Assembly: GCA_017436845.1 (NCBI GenBank)
Contig: JAFSCJ010000021.1
Span: 1 to 58,009 of the forward strand
DNA: 58,009 bases
Source: Muribaculaceae bacterium
GTDB taxonomy: Bacteria; Bacteroidota; Bacteroidia; Bacteroidales; Muribaculaceae
Reading direction: 5' to 3'
A model generated the notes under the pieces. The model was not told the origin of the DNA, made no database searches, and saw only the letters and a program-made list of their open reading frames with translations. The position numbers and the translations under genes were made by a program. Shown one piece after another: positions 1 to 7,254 of the stretch. Each line of letters starts with the position of its first letter. Position 1 is the stretch's first letter.

Positions 1-101
1 ATCTTGTTGCTCTTCTATTCAAATTGTTTTTTATAATTTTGCAGACATATTACAATTTACAATGTTGTGCTTATGCTTAAATCATTGCTTGCGGAAGTCC
101 C

Positions 102-1172
102 TTACGAAACAATTTCTATTCCGCCCAAAACCATATTATTGAACGCCCCGGTGCCAATCCTTTCTACTGTGCTAGGAATAGTTATTTCTGTTAATCCGTA
201 ACAACCGGCGAACGCATAGTCGCCAATATAACCAGGATTCATAGATGAAAAAGGAAAGGTTGTATTTTTGCATCCTGCGATTATAGTGTTTGTCGCGGTT
301 TCAATGATTGCATTGCAATTCCAACGTGAATTATAAACACTATTACTGCTTTCTACTACTATTTTGCTTAAGTTGCTGCAACCAGAGAATATATATTTGC
401 CAATCGTAGTTACCGAATTGCCTATAGTTATCTCTGTTAATCCGTAACAACCGGCGAACGCCCAGTCGCTAATCTTTCTTACTGTGTCAGGAATAGTTAT
501 CTCTGTTAATCCGGAACAACTGGCGAATGCCCAGCCACCAATGTTAATTACTGAGCTGGGAATAATTGAGCTTTGACATCCTGCTATTAATGTATTGGTT
601 GCGGTTTCGATAATGGCATTGCAATTATCTCGGGAGTCATAAACACTATTTTCATTTTCTACTACTATTGAGGTCAAACTGGAGCAACCATGGAACGCAC
701 TATTGCCAATCTCGGTAACTGAGTCGGGGATGGTAACTTCAGTCAAACTGGAGCAACCATGGAACGCACTATTGCCAATCTCGGTTACCGAGTTTGGAAT
801 GGTTATCTGTGTCAAACCGGAGCAACCCTCGAACGCACCATAGTCAATCGAGGTTACCGAGTTTGGAATGGTTATCTGAGTCAAACCGGAGCAGCCCTTA
901 AACGCACCTTCACCAATGACTGTTACGGGGTATTTTATTTTATTGTAAATAACCGTTCCAGGAATAGTTAAAATACCACCATTACCAGAGTATTCATTAG
1001 GATATTCATCAGGTGAACTTCCCCTAAATGTCAATGATATAGTGACGGTCTCATCGTTAAATGTTGTAATGTTGTAATAAAAACCTTCATATTCAAAGTC
1101 GTGGGCTGACATGTGAACTGAGCAAAAGAGCATCATCACAAGAAGTAACGGAACATGTAAAATCTTTTTCAT
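102..1172 (-). CDS. BspA-like leucine-rich repeat (LRR_5) secreted protein
   Basis: The 356-residue protein starts with a clear signal peptide (about residues 1-23, ending near SAHD). The rest is a run of 23-residue leucine-rich repeats of the type LTEITIPNSVTEIGNSAF followed by HGCSG, which is the Treponema/BspA-like LRR_5 family. Proteins of this family are usually cell-surface adhesins or binding proteins. The repeat array is interrupted twice by a longer insert containing NCNAIIETATNTLIAGC, also typical of the family. The protein ends right after the last repeat, with no visible C-terminal sorting domain, so surface anchoring is unclear. Some adjacent repeats are nearly identical at DNA level. 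The gene is preceded by a long structured leader. The family call is secure and the ligand is unknown. Confidence 0.88.
   Translation of the reverse strand: MKKILHVPLLLVMMLFCSVHMSAHDFEYEGFYYNITTFNDETVTISLTFRGSSPDEYPNEYSGNGGILTIPGTVIYNKIKYPVTVIGEGAFKGCSGLTQITIPNSVTSIDYGAFEGCSGLTQITIPNSVTEIGNSAFHGCSSLTEVTIPDSVTEIGNSAFHGCSSLTSIVVENENSVYDSRDNCNAIIETATNTLIAGCQSSIIPSSVINIGGWAFASCSGLTEITIPDTVRKISDWAFAGCYGLTEITIGNSVTTIGKYIFSGCSNLSKIVVESSNSVYNSRWNCNAIIETATNTIIAGCKNTTFPFSSMNPGYIGDYAFAGCYGLTEITIPSTVERIGTGAFNNMVLGGIEIVS
673..900 (-). repeat. 69-bp tandem repeats inside the LRR gene
   Basis: A 44-nt stretch at 673-716 recurs exactly at 742-785, an offset of 69 bp or one 23-residue LRR unit. A second shared stretch beginning near 783 recurs near 852 with the same offset. 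Every copy keeps the reading frame, so repeat number could change by slippage or recombination without breaking the protein. Confidence 0.8.
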
Positions 1173-1239
1173 AAAATTAAAGTTTTATGCCTCCTGTGTC
1201 CCCGAATTTGGCGGTTAATAAATTAGATGGGTTATAAAA

Positions 1240-1489
1240 ATGCGAAACGTGGGACTTGTTCAGTTTATCTGTATAGAGGTATCGCCAAACACCCACGTAG
1301 AAATAAACAGCCCACCCCACGCCTTACCTATATTAGACACCCCGCCTATGGGGTGAGAAATAGGCACGCATGAACGTTTATTGACTGCTTTCTCCTTCTA
1401 CGTTTGAAACTGGCGATTTCCTATACACGGATAAAGCAAAAACGCTTCACAATATGTACTTTTGAGGGCTAACGCAATAGCACGCTCAA
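1240..1489 (-). ncRNA. Structured 5' leader of the LRR gene, with possible pseudoknot
   Basis: The stretch between the promoter near 1500 and the LRR gene start at 1172 has no convincing gene but is rich in pairing. On the minus strand, ACGTGGG (1292-1298 side) pairs with CCCACGT (1247-1253 side) to close a hairpin over 1247-1298. CACCCC (1350-1355) pairs with GGGGTG (1338-1343) around the loop ATAGGC, and that loop is an exact complement of GCCTAT at 1360-1365. The order GCCTAT, CACCCC, ATAGGC, GGGGTG is that of an H-type pseudoknot. Its role is unknown: it could be a cis-regulatory leader or a separate small RNA. Confidence 0.4.
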
Positions 1490-1495
1490 GTTTAA

Positions 1496-1531
1496 TGCAA
1501 ATGTAATGATTTTTTAGTTAATCATTACAAA
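1496..1531 (-). promoter_or_regulatory. Bacteroidetes-type promoter for the LRR gene leader
   Basis: The minus strand reads TACATTTGCA at 1505-1496, an exact match to the TAnnTTTG(CA) -7 element. A TTTG lies upstream at 1531-1528 with a 22-nt spacer, slightly long. The predicted start near 1489 gives a leader of about 317 nt before the LRR start codon. Confidence 0.5.
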
Positions 1532-1558
1532 ATTAGTTCTAAAAATAGATATAAAAAG

Positions 1559-1583
1559 AAAAGCCACAGAGAATGTGGCTTTT
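1559..1583 (-). terminator. Intrinsic terminator of dnaA
   Basis: AAAAGCCACA and TGTGGCTTTT form a perfect 10-bp stem around a 5-nt loop, 12 nt downstream of the dnaA stop. On the minus strand it is followed by a T-rich run (TTTTCTTTTTAT). Confidence 0.85.
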
Positions 1584-1594
1584 GGTGTTGTGTT

Positions 1595-2980
1595 TTATGA
1601 TAGGAGTGAACTTTCGATTGCTGTAACGTCCTCTTGGAGTTGTTTTTCGATGGGCAGGCGCTCTTCGATGTTTTTGCATGCATATAAAACTGTGGCATGT
1701 GTTCGAGATAAGCGAGTGCCTATTGCGGTGAGGAGCATTTTGGCGTGTTTTTTTGCCATATACATTACCATTTGTCTTGCATCTGAAATTTCACGTTTGC
1801 GAGATTTTGTGAATAGTTGGTCGGGCTCTATTTTGTAGTATGAGCACACTTGTTGTGTGATGATTTCAAAATTTATTTGCTTGCGTGATACTTTAACGGC
1901 ATTAGAGAGAACGACGCGAGCGAGGTCGATTGTAATTTCTTGGTTTAAGACGGTGGCATGAGCCATTAGAGAGACTATTATCCCCTCAAGCTCGCGAATA
2001 CTGTCTGTGATATTTGTTGCAATAAATTCAAGTACGTCTTGAGGAATTGATAGTCCGTCTTGTTCTGCTTTTTGGTTTAAAACCTCTTTTCTTAGTTCGA
2101 AGTCGGGACGGCTCAATTCGGCAGTCATTCCCCATTTGAAACGGGAAAGCAGGCGAGCTTCCATTCCTTCCATTTGAGCCGGACAACAATCACTTGTCAA
2201 TATCAATTGTTTTTGATTTTGATGTAAATGGTTGAAAATATGGAAAAATGTGTTTTGAGTTTGTGGTTTCCCGATAAAGTCTTGTATGTCATCTATAATT
2301 AGCACATCAATGCTTTGGTAGAAATTTATGAATTCATTTACTTTTTTACGGCAAACGGCAGCTGTGTATTGGCTCTCAAATAATCGTGCTGTCACATATA
2401 GGACGCGACTTTTGGGGTTGGTCTCTTTTATTCTTATACCTATTGCTTGGATGAGGTGAGTTTTACCAACTCCTGTTGCTCCATATATGAATAATGGGTT
2501 GAATGTCTTGCATTTTGGATTGGTGGCAATGGCTTCTCCTATTGAGCGTGCAATTTTATTACTCATGCTCCCGCAATAGTTTTCAAATGTGTATCGGGGA
2601 TTTAATTGGGAATCAATGTCTTCGATGTACTCTTGTTGAAAAGGATTAGCCGATGAATTGTTTCGGTTGGTTATCGCCGGACTTGGATTGGAACTTCCAA
2701 TTGTGACGCCTGTGGTTGCTTCGTTACCAATCTGGTTGTAGTGATAGTACAATTTGATGTTGTCTCCATATACTCTACGGAGTGTGGAGCCAATGAGTTT
2801 GATGTATCTTTCTTCGAGTTGTTCTACGAAGAAAGGTGATGGGACGGCTACTGTTAAGCTATTGTTTTCATAGCTCAAGGATGTAACCGGTTTAAACCAG
2901 GCGTCGTATTGTTCAGAGGGAAGATTGTCTTGAAAAATATTCAAACATTTTTCCCACATGTCAGAGTGAGTTAATTCCAT
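1595..2980 (-). CDS. dnaA: Chromosomal replication initiator protein DnaA
   Basis: DnaA binds DnaA boxes at oriC and opens the origin in an ATP-dependent way. The 461-residue protein has the usual order: an N-terminal DnaA_N domain (about 1-85, with the WEKCL...YDAWFKPV signature), a variable linker, the AAA+ core with Walker A GATGVGKT near residue 165 and Walker B VLIIDDIQ, and a C-terminal helix-turn-helix domain. The DNA-contacting signature, normally close to RDHATVLHACK in this phylum, reads RTHATVLYACK here, so a usually conserved Asp is Thr and a His is Tyr. I saw no obvious cluster of DnaA boxes in the 340 nt upstream. Identity is secure, and the altered signature is noted separately. 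Confidence 0.97.
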   Translation of the reverse strand: MELTHSDMWEKCLNIFQDNLPSEQYDAWFKPVTSLSYENNSLTVAVPSPFFVEQLEERYIKLIGSTLRRVYGDNIKLYYHYNQIGNEATTGVTIGSSNPSPAITNRNNSSANPFQQEYIEDIDSQLNPRYTFENYCGSMSNKIARSIGEAIATNPKCKTFNPLFIYGATGVGKTHLIQAIGIRIKETNPKSRVLYVTARLFESQYTAAVCRKKVNEFINFYQSIDVLIIDDIQDFIGKPQTQNTFFHIFNHLHQNQKQLILTSDCCPAQMEGMEARLLSRFKWGMTAELSRPDFELRKEVLNQKAEQDGLSIPQDVLEFIATNITDSIRELEGIIVSLMAHATVLNQEITIDLARVVLSNAVKVSRKQINFEIITQQVCSYYKIEPDQLFTKSRKREISDARQMVMYMAKKHAKMLLTAIGTRLSRTHATVLYACKNIEERLPIEKQLQEDVTAIESSLLS

Positions 2981-3048
2981 TGATAGTGATATTCTTTAGA
3001 CTAAACTTTTCAAGAACAAAATTAATCTATTTTCTAAATAAAAACAAT

Positions 3049-3058
3049 TGCAAAAATA
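3049..3058 (-). promoter_or_regulatory. -7 element upstream of dnaA
   Basis: The minus strand reads TATTTTTGCA, a full match to TAnnTTTGCA, about 70 nt upstream of the dnaA start codon. No clear TTTG at the expected -33 spacing was seen. Confidence 0.45.
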
Positions 3059-3232
3059 TTTGGATTTTATAATAAATGTGTAACTATGTTGAATATCAGT
3101 GGTTTGTAAATTCTGTGTGATTGGGTTTAAAGTTCTGCTTTTGAATTTGTGTGCTAATTCCTGAGCAATAGTATGTTGTGTTGTATATTAGCTCTCGATT
3201 AAGTTGTTTTATTTTCTTTACTATCTAAAAGA

Positions 3233-3285
3233 AAAATGATTGAATTGCTACTATTTCCAATGAAATGTGACAATCCAATCATTTT
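3233..3285 (-). terminator. Probable terminator of the amidase-mlaD transcript
   Basis: AAAATGATTG (3233-3242) pairs with CAATCATTTT (3276-3285), and after one mismatch ATTG (3244-3247) pairs with CAAT (3271-3274). The loop is 23 nt. On the minus strand the stem is followed by TTTCTTTT. It lies about 40 nt past the MlaD stop. Confidence 0.5.
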
Positions 3286-3286
3286 G

Positions 3287-3315
3287 TTGTTATTTAGAAT
3301 TATTCTAAATAACAA
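3287..3315. repeat. 29-nt perfect palindrome just after the MlaD gene
   Basis: TTGTTATTTAGAAT is followed by one T and its exact reverse complement. It lies 7 nt past the MlaD stop codon and next to the probable terminator. It could be a cruciform-type hairpin, a protein binding site or an mRNA 3'-end structure. Confidence 0.6.
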
Positions 3316-3322
3316 ATGCCTT

Positions 3323-4222
3323 TTATAAGAGTTTTATTGATATGTATCGTTTTGGATTTTTCTTTACGTCAATAAGTAATGAATCAAGGCTGCCAACAGC
3401 ATTGTTTAGGTTGTTGTATAATTGAGTGTCATTAAGCATTAACCCCAAAGATGAATCCTTGCTGTTTAGCTTGTTTGTCATTTCTTTTGCATTTTTTGTT
3501 ATTTGATAGATATTATTCATTGCTGAATCTATCGGAGTGTTGTTAAGTTCAGTAGTAATATCATTTAGGTTTGCTGTTATACCGTTTAGATTTTGTGAGA
3601 TTTTATTGACATTTTCCATTGTTGGAGTCATGGTGCTCATCATTTTTGATAGTTGAGAGCTGCTTGCTTCTAAGTTAGCCGTTATATTATCTAAGCGACG
3701 AACTGAGTTTGCTATTGCTGGATCGCTTATAAGAGCATTTACTGTTGATAGGAGTGAATCAATTTTGGGTATTATGTTTGCTACTGATGGTAGAATATCG
3801 TCAGAAATGTTATCCATTAATCCGGCTGGAGTTGATCCCATGATTTTATCCCCGATTTCATGATATGCAGTTGTATCATTCATTGCCAATTCTATAGTAG
3901 CTGTGCCTAAAACATCTGTCTTAAGTATCGCTTTAGTTCCATAGGGGATGCGTAGTTGTTTGTCTAAACTTAATTCGACCAAAATATGTCCCGGGTTATC
4001 ATACTCATATTGTATTTCTCTTACTAAACCAACTTTAAATCCATTTACTGTAATAGGTGAAGATACTGTAAGTCCACTTACATTGGTATAAGACGCATAG
4101 TAGTAATTTGCTGCTTTGAAAACATTAATCCCCTTGAGGTAATTAATGCCAAAGAACAATGCAACCAAAGCGATTAATACTGAGATGCCAATAAATATCT
4201 CTTTTGAAAATTTCTTATTCAT
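3323..4222 (-). CDS. MlaD/MCE-family lipid transport protein
   Basis: A 299-residue protein with one N-terminal transmembrane helix (about residues 8-27) followed by an MCE/MlaD domain (about 38-115; YYASYTNVSGLTVSSPITVN, then GFKVGLVREI). A long helical C-terminal half is rich in Ser, Asn and Thr. MCE proteins form hexameric tunnels for phospholipid movement between inner and outer membranes. No permease or ATPase partner (MlaE/MlaF) lies in this window. The gene follows the amidase by 33 nt and is probably co-transcribed with it, a pairing I recall from other Bacteroidales. The family is secure and the exact lipid cargo is unknown. Confidence 0.87.
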   Translation of the reverse strand: MNKKFSKEIFIGISVLIALVALFFGINYLKGINVFKAANYYYASYTNVSGLTVSSPITVNGFKVGLVREIQYEYDNPGHILVELSLDKQLRIPYGTKAILKTDVLGTATIELAMNDTTAYHEIGDKIMGSTPAGLMDNISDDILPSVANIIPKIDSLLSTVNALISDPAIANSVRRLDNITANLEASSSQLSKMMSTMTPTMENVNKISQNLNGITANLNDITTELNNTPIDSAMNNIYQITKNAKEMTNKLNSKDSSLGLMLNDTQLYNNLNNAVGSLDSLLIDVKKNPKRYISIKLL

Positions 4223-4255
4223 AATTGTAATATATATATGATGTTTTTAATTCGG

Positions 4256-5332
4256 TTATTTTATTCGTTTACCATCTTTAAATTTAACAATAAAAGCTTC
4301 TGGAAATTTTGCTTTAATTTCATTTAAAATAGATAAGGCTTTATCCCAAGAAGCAGTAGAACCATATGTGTATTTATATATGTTGTTCTCTTTGTAGAAT
4401 TCTACCGGATTGAGTCCTTTTAGTCTTTTGTCTTTTTTATTGATAATATTAGAAGAGGTAAGAAATTGTATTTTATATTCAATGTCATTTATCTTGATCT
4501 CTTTAGTTTGTTTCGGGGTTGAAGTTATTTCCGTATTATTTGTATTTGTTACTATGGTTTTATTGTATTTGTTTGCATACTTCTTTAACGCATTGAATAT
4601 TGCTGTTGCAAGTTTTTTTTGTCCGCTTTTAGAATTTAGAAATTTTTCTTGAGTAGGATTACATATAAAATCAAGTTCAACCAAGATGCTCGGCATACTC
4701 GTTGCCGCAAGTACAAGAAATCCAGCTTGTCTCACGCCTCTGTCTTTGCGATTGGCTGTGTGAATAAATTCATCTTGAACGGCACTCGCAAATTCTATGC
4801 TTTGGTCTATGTGTTTGTTTTGGTTAAGTTCAAATATAATATATGACTCAGAAGAGTTTGGGTCAAATCCGCTATATGAAGTTGAATAATCATTTTCTAA
4901 TTCAATTACGGAATTTTCACGTTTTGCGACTTCTAAATTCTCTTCGGTTTTGTGGAGCCCCAAAGTGTATACAGATGCTCCAGATATGGTTTTGCGATTT
5001 TTTGCTTTTTTTGCAATAGAATTTGTGTGGATTGATATGAAAAGGTCTCCTGATACCTTGTTTGCAATGTCGGCTCTCTCTCTTAATGATAGGAATTTGT
5101 CAGAATTACGAGTATATACAACTTTTGTATCTTTCAAATCGTTCTTAATCATATCGCCAAGTAATAATGCTACAGATAGGTTTATGTCTTTTTCTTTAGC
5201 TTTAACGCCCAATGCACCATAATCTTTTCCGCCATGTCCAGGGTCTATGACGACAATAAATGCATTAGCGTTAAGCGGTAGGAGTAAAAACGCTATTACT
5301 AATAAGATAATATTGTATATGTATTTATTCAT
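4256..5332 (-). CDS. N-acetylmuramoyl-L-alanine amidase (Amidase_3) with SPOR-like C terminus
   Basis: The enzyme cuts the bond between MurNAc and the stem peptide in peptidoglycan. A signal peptide (about residues 1-24) is followed by an Amidase_3 domain with the zinc-site motifs VVIDPGHGGKDYGALG, a Glu in the SVAL region, DLFISIHTNS, and the late Glu in PSILVELDFICN. The last 80 or so residues (IEYKIQFLTSSN to the end) look like a SPOR-type domain, which binds denuded glycan at the septum. The length of 358 residues fits this. It is the first gene of a two-gene run with the MlaD protein, and a TAnnTTTGCA element lies 9 nt before its start. Confidence 0.92.
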   Translation of the reverse strand: MNKYIYNIILLVIAFLLLPLNANAFIVVIDPGHGGKDYGALGVKAKEKDINLSVALLLGDMIKNDLKDTKVVYTRNSDKFLSLRERADIANKVSGDLFISIHTNSIAKKAKNRKTISGASVYTLGLHKTEENLEVAKRENSVIELENDYSTSYSGFDPNSSESYIIFELNQNKHIDQSIEFASAVQDEFIHTANRKDRGVRQAGFLVLAATSMPSILVELDFICNPTQEKFLNSKSGQKKLATAIFNALKKYANKYNKTIVTNTNNTEITSTPKQTKEIKINDIEYKIQFLTSSNIINKKDKRLKGLNPVEFYKENNIYKYTYGSTASWDKALSILNEIKAKFPEAFIVKFKDGKRIK

Positions 5333-5340
5333 ATATTTAC

Positions 5341-5350
5341 TGCAAATTTA
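5341..5350 (-). promoter_or_regulatory. -7 element upstream of the amidase
   Basis: The minus strand reads TAAATTTGCA, a full TAnnTTTGCA match starting 9 nt before the amidase start codon. The transcript would therefore have almost no 5' leader. A -33 TTTG is not clear. Confidence 0.45.
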
Positions 5351-5492
5351 GCAAATAACATAGATTGTAAGGCAATGATAGCGTTTTTTTACCATCAATT
5401 GAGGTTAAAAATGGAGTTTTTGGACAATAATTTATCTTTTAGGTATAATGTAATTGATAGAGTTTTCGTTTAGTAAATAAAGGCTATAGGAA

Positions 5493-6458
5493 ATGAATAA
5501 ATATATTTTAATAGTGTGTGCTCTGTTTTTGGCGTCATGTAGTTGTAATAATGATGGTATGACAGAGAATGTGTTTAATCGTTTAGATATCGCATTGGCT
5601 GATTATGCTTCAATGGATGATAATCATAAGGCAATGCTGATTGATTCGTTGGGAGACGTAATCGATGTATGGTTAGCTATTCAAGGTGTGCATGGTGTTA
5701 ATGATAGTATTTTAATTGAATATTCAAAATCGAGAGCAGTTGCTATCTTTTCATCGGATATTCGTGCTTTGTTGGATAATAAATCTGATAATTTTAAGAC
5801 TATATTAAAACTTGAAGATAATATATGTAACTATTTTAGTGCTAATAAATTTTATGATTTATATTCTGTTGTATCACCATATAATCAATCCATATTTATA
5901 GCTGATAGCATAATGTTTGTGGGTTTAAATCATTATTTAGGTAGTGATTATGCCAGGTATGATTATTTTGAGCCATATCAAAGAGTGACAAAAACTCCTC
6001 AGCATTTGGTTTATGATATTGCTGAAGCAGTAATTCTTGATAAATTTCCGTATAAAAGAAAAGAAGATGAGACTGTTTTGGATGTTCTTTTATATAATGG
6101 TGCTATTGTATATGCTATTATGCAGGTCGTTCCTAATGCAGATTTAGCTGAAGCGTTGGGATATACCAAAGAGCAATTGGGTTGGGCAGAGAATAATGAA
6201 AAAAATGCGTGGAATGCTTTGATTACACGTAAACTATTATATTCTACTAATCGTCTTGATGCTAATCGCTTAGTTAATCCATCTCCGGCTACATCAATTC
6301 TGCATCATGAAAGTCCAGGTAGATTAGGACGGTTTATTGGATATAAAATAGTGAAATCATATGTGGAAACACATCCCGATATTAATTTAAAATGGTTGTT
6401 ATCTTCTGATTTTTATAACTCATTACAATCTTTGATTGACTCATGCTATGGTGTGTGA
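5493..6458 (+). CDS. gldB: GldB-like gliding-motility-type lipoprotein
   Basis: A 321-residue lipoprotein with a lipobox ending near Cys16 (LFLASC). The body resembles GldB: a DYARYDYFEPYQR segment, a long helical region with a MQVVPNAD stretch, and a C-terminal HESPGRLGRFIGYKIVKSY motif followed by HPDINLKWLL. That last part is the most recognisable GldB-type signature. In Flavobacterium, GldB belongs to the gliding/type IX secretion gene set, but many non-gliding Bacteroidales keep a homologue whose role is unclear. No other gld or por gene is present in this window, and the gene stands alone on its strand. The symbol is by similarity only. Confidence 0.7.
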   Translation: MNKYILIVCALFLASCSCNNDGMTENVFNRLDIALADYASMDDNHKAMLIDSLGDVIDVWLAIQGVHGVNDSILIEYSKSRAVAIFSSDIRALLDNKSDNFKTILKLEDNICNYFSANKFYDLYSVVSPYNQSIFIADSIMFVGLNHYLGSDYARYDYFEPYQRVTKTPQHLVYDIAEAVILDKFPYKRKEDETVLDVLLYNGAIVYAIMQVVPNADLAEALGYTKEQLGWAENNEKNAWNALITRKLLYSTNRLDANRLVNPSPATSILHHESPGRLGRFIGYKIVKSYVETHPDINLKWLLSSDFYNSLQSLIDSCYGV

Positions 6459-6581
6459 TAAGTCTAAAACGATGCTGTAAAACATATACTTAGGAAATTT
6501 TAACAAATTTGATAACCCTACTTATTACAAGCATTTCTGGCATTTTTGAACGCTAAGATGGTGATAGTTAGGTAGCTTTGT

Positions 6582-6612
6582 TTTGATGGGTGATAAAAAA
6601 GTACTAATTTTG
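6582..6612 (+). promoter_or_regulatory. Strong Bacteroidetes-type promoter of the thioredoxin-fold gene
   Basis: TTTG at 6582-6585, a 19-nt spacer, then TAATTTTG (continuing CA) at 6605-6612. Both elements match consensus. The start of transcription should be near 6620, leaving a leader of about 105 nt. Confidence 0.7.
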
Positions 6613-6619
6613 CACTATG

Positions 6620-6725
6620 ATTTAAATACCCCATAGAGATGGTTGGTATTGCCGAAAATCGGCGGGGATTTTATAAAGGTCTAATTCCGGAATAAAATCT
6701 TTAGTGTGAATTTCAAGATTATGTA
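6620..6725 (+). promoter_or_regulatory. Structured 5' leader with a start-stop codon pair
   Basis: After the promoter, AAATACCCC (6624-6632) can pair with GGGGATTT (6664-6671) with one bulged A. Inside sits a perfect hairpin, GCCGA-AAA-TCGGC (6651-6663), and CCAT-AGAG-ATGG (6631-6642) is a competing small hairpin. Just before the gene the sequence is ATGTAATG (6721-6728), a start codon followed directly by a stop that overlaps the real start. This could be a regulatory leader, but no known riboswitch class was recognised. Confidence 0.35.
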
Positions 6726-7220
6726 ATGAAGAAAACAATGTTTATTATTGTTGTCTTTGCTGTGTTCTTGATTTCAGTTTCAGCTCACACAAGTAAAGTA
6801 ATTGATTCTTCAGAAGGTTTTATTGCTCCATTTTTTTCGATAGAGCGCAATGATACTTCTGTATCGCTTGATAAACTAAAAGGGAAATATGTATTACTTA
6901 CTTTTTGGGCGTCAAATGATGCAAATTCTCGGATTAAATGTCAAGAATATACATCCTTTGCGAGAGATTTGAACTCAAAGAATCAAATTTGCCAATTATC
7001 TATAAATTTCGATAGAAGTGAAGGCTTGTTTAACGAAATTGTAAAATTGGATAATTTAGATGCCGAGACACAATTTTATGCTCATGGAGATAAAGCCTTG
7101 CAATTAATTAAGGAATATCAGCTTGAGAAAGGGTATCATACTTTTCTTATTGACCAACAAGGGAAAATTGTAAAAAAGAATCCTTCAATCACATTATTGA
7201 AAAAATTTTTCAATAATTAA
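6726..7220 (+). CDS. Thioredoxin-fold (AhpC/TSA or TlpA-like) exported protein without the CxxC site
   Basis: A 164-residue protein with a signal peptide (about 1-20) and a thioredoxin-like fold: a beta strand at GKYVLLTFWASNDANSR, a conserved cis-Pro-region equivalent near YHTFLIDQQG, and a final helix. In TlpA/ResA proteins the FWAS segment is followed by WCPPC, but here it is followed by NDANSRIKC, so the redox CxxC pair is absent. A disulfide-exchange role is therefore unlikely, and a structural or binding role is more plausible. Similar cysteine-less versions (FWAS-YDA-type) are common in Bacteroidales as I recall. It stands alone between its own promoter and a terminator. Confidence 0.75.
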   Translation: MKKTMFIIVVFAVFLISVSAHTSKVIDSSEGFIAPFFSIERNDTSVSLDKLKGKYVLLTFWASNDANSRIKCQEYTSFARDLNSKNQICQLSINFDRSEGLFNEIVKLDNLDAETQFYAHGDKALQLIKEYQLEKGYHTFLIDQQGKIVKKNPSITLLKKFFNN

Positions 7221-7224
7221 AATT

Positions 7225-7254
7225 AAAGCCTGTCGATGATTTTCGGCAGGCTTT
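7225..7254. terminator. Bidirectional terminator between the thioredoxin-fold gene and priA
   Basis: AAAGCCTGTCGA (7225-7236) pairs with TCGGCAGGCTTT (7243-7254), a 12-bp stem with one G-U pair and a 6-nt loop. Runs of T follow on the plus strand (CTTTTT) and T-rich sequence follows on the minus strand, so it can serve both converging genes. Confidence 0.85.

Noticed and set aside
34..43. TAATTTTGCA on the plus strand, pointing into the LRR gene from its 3' side
   Set aside because: Only the -7 element matches and no gene follows on that strand; an antisense transcript is possible but unsupported.
1260..1393. Open frame on the minus strand through the LRR leader (containing SNIGKAWGGLFISTWVFGDT)
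   Set aside because: It has no good start codon and the same bases are better explained by conserved pairing of an RNA leader; I treat it as non-coding.
2981..3322. oriC next to dnaA
   Set aside because: I looked for TTATCCACA-type boxes on both strands and saw none in a cluster; AT-richness alone is not enough.
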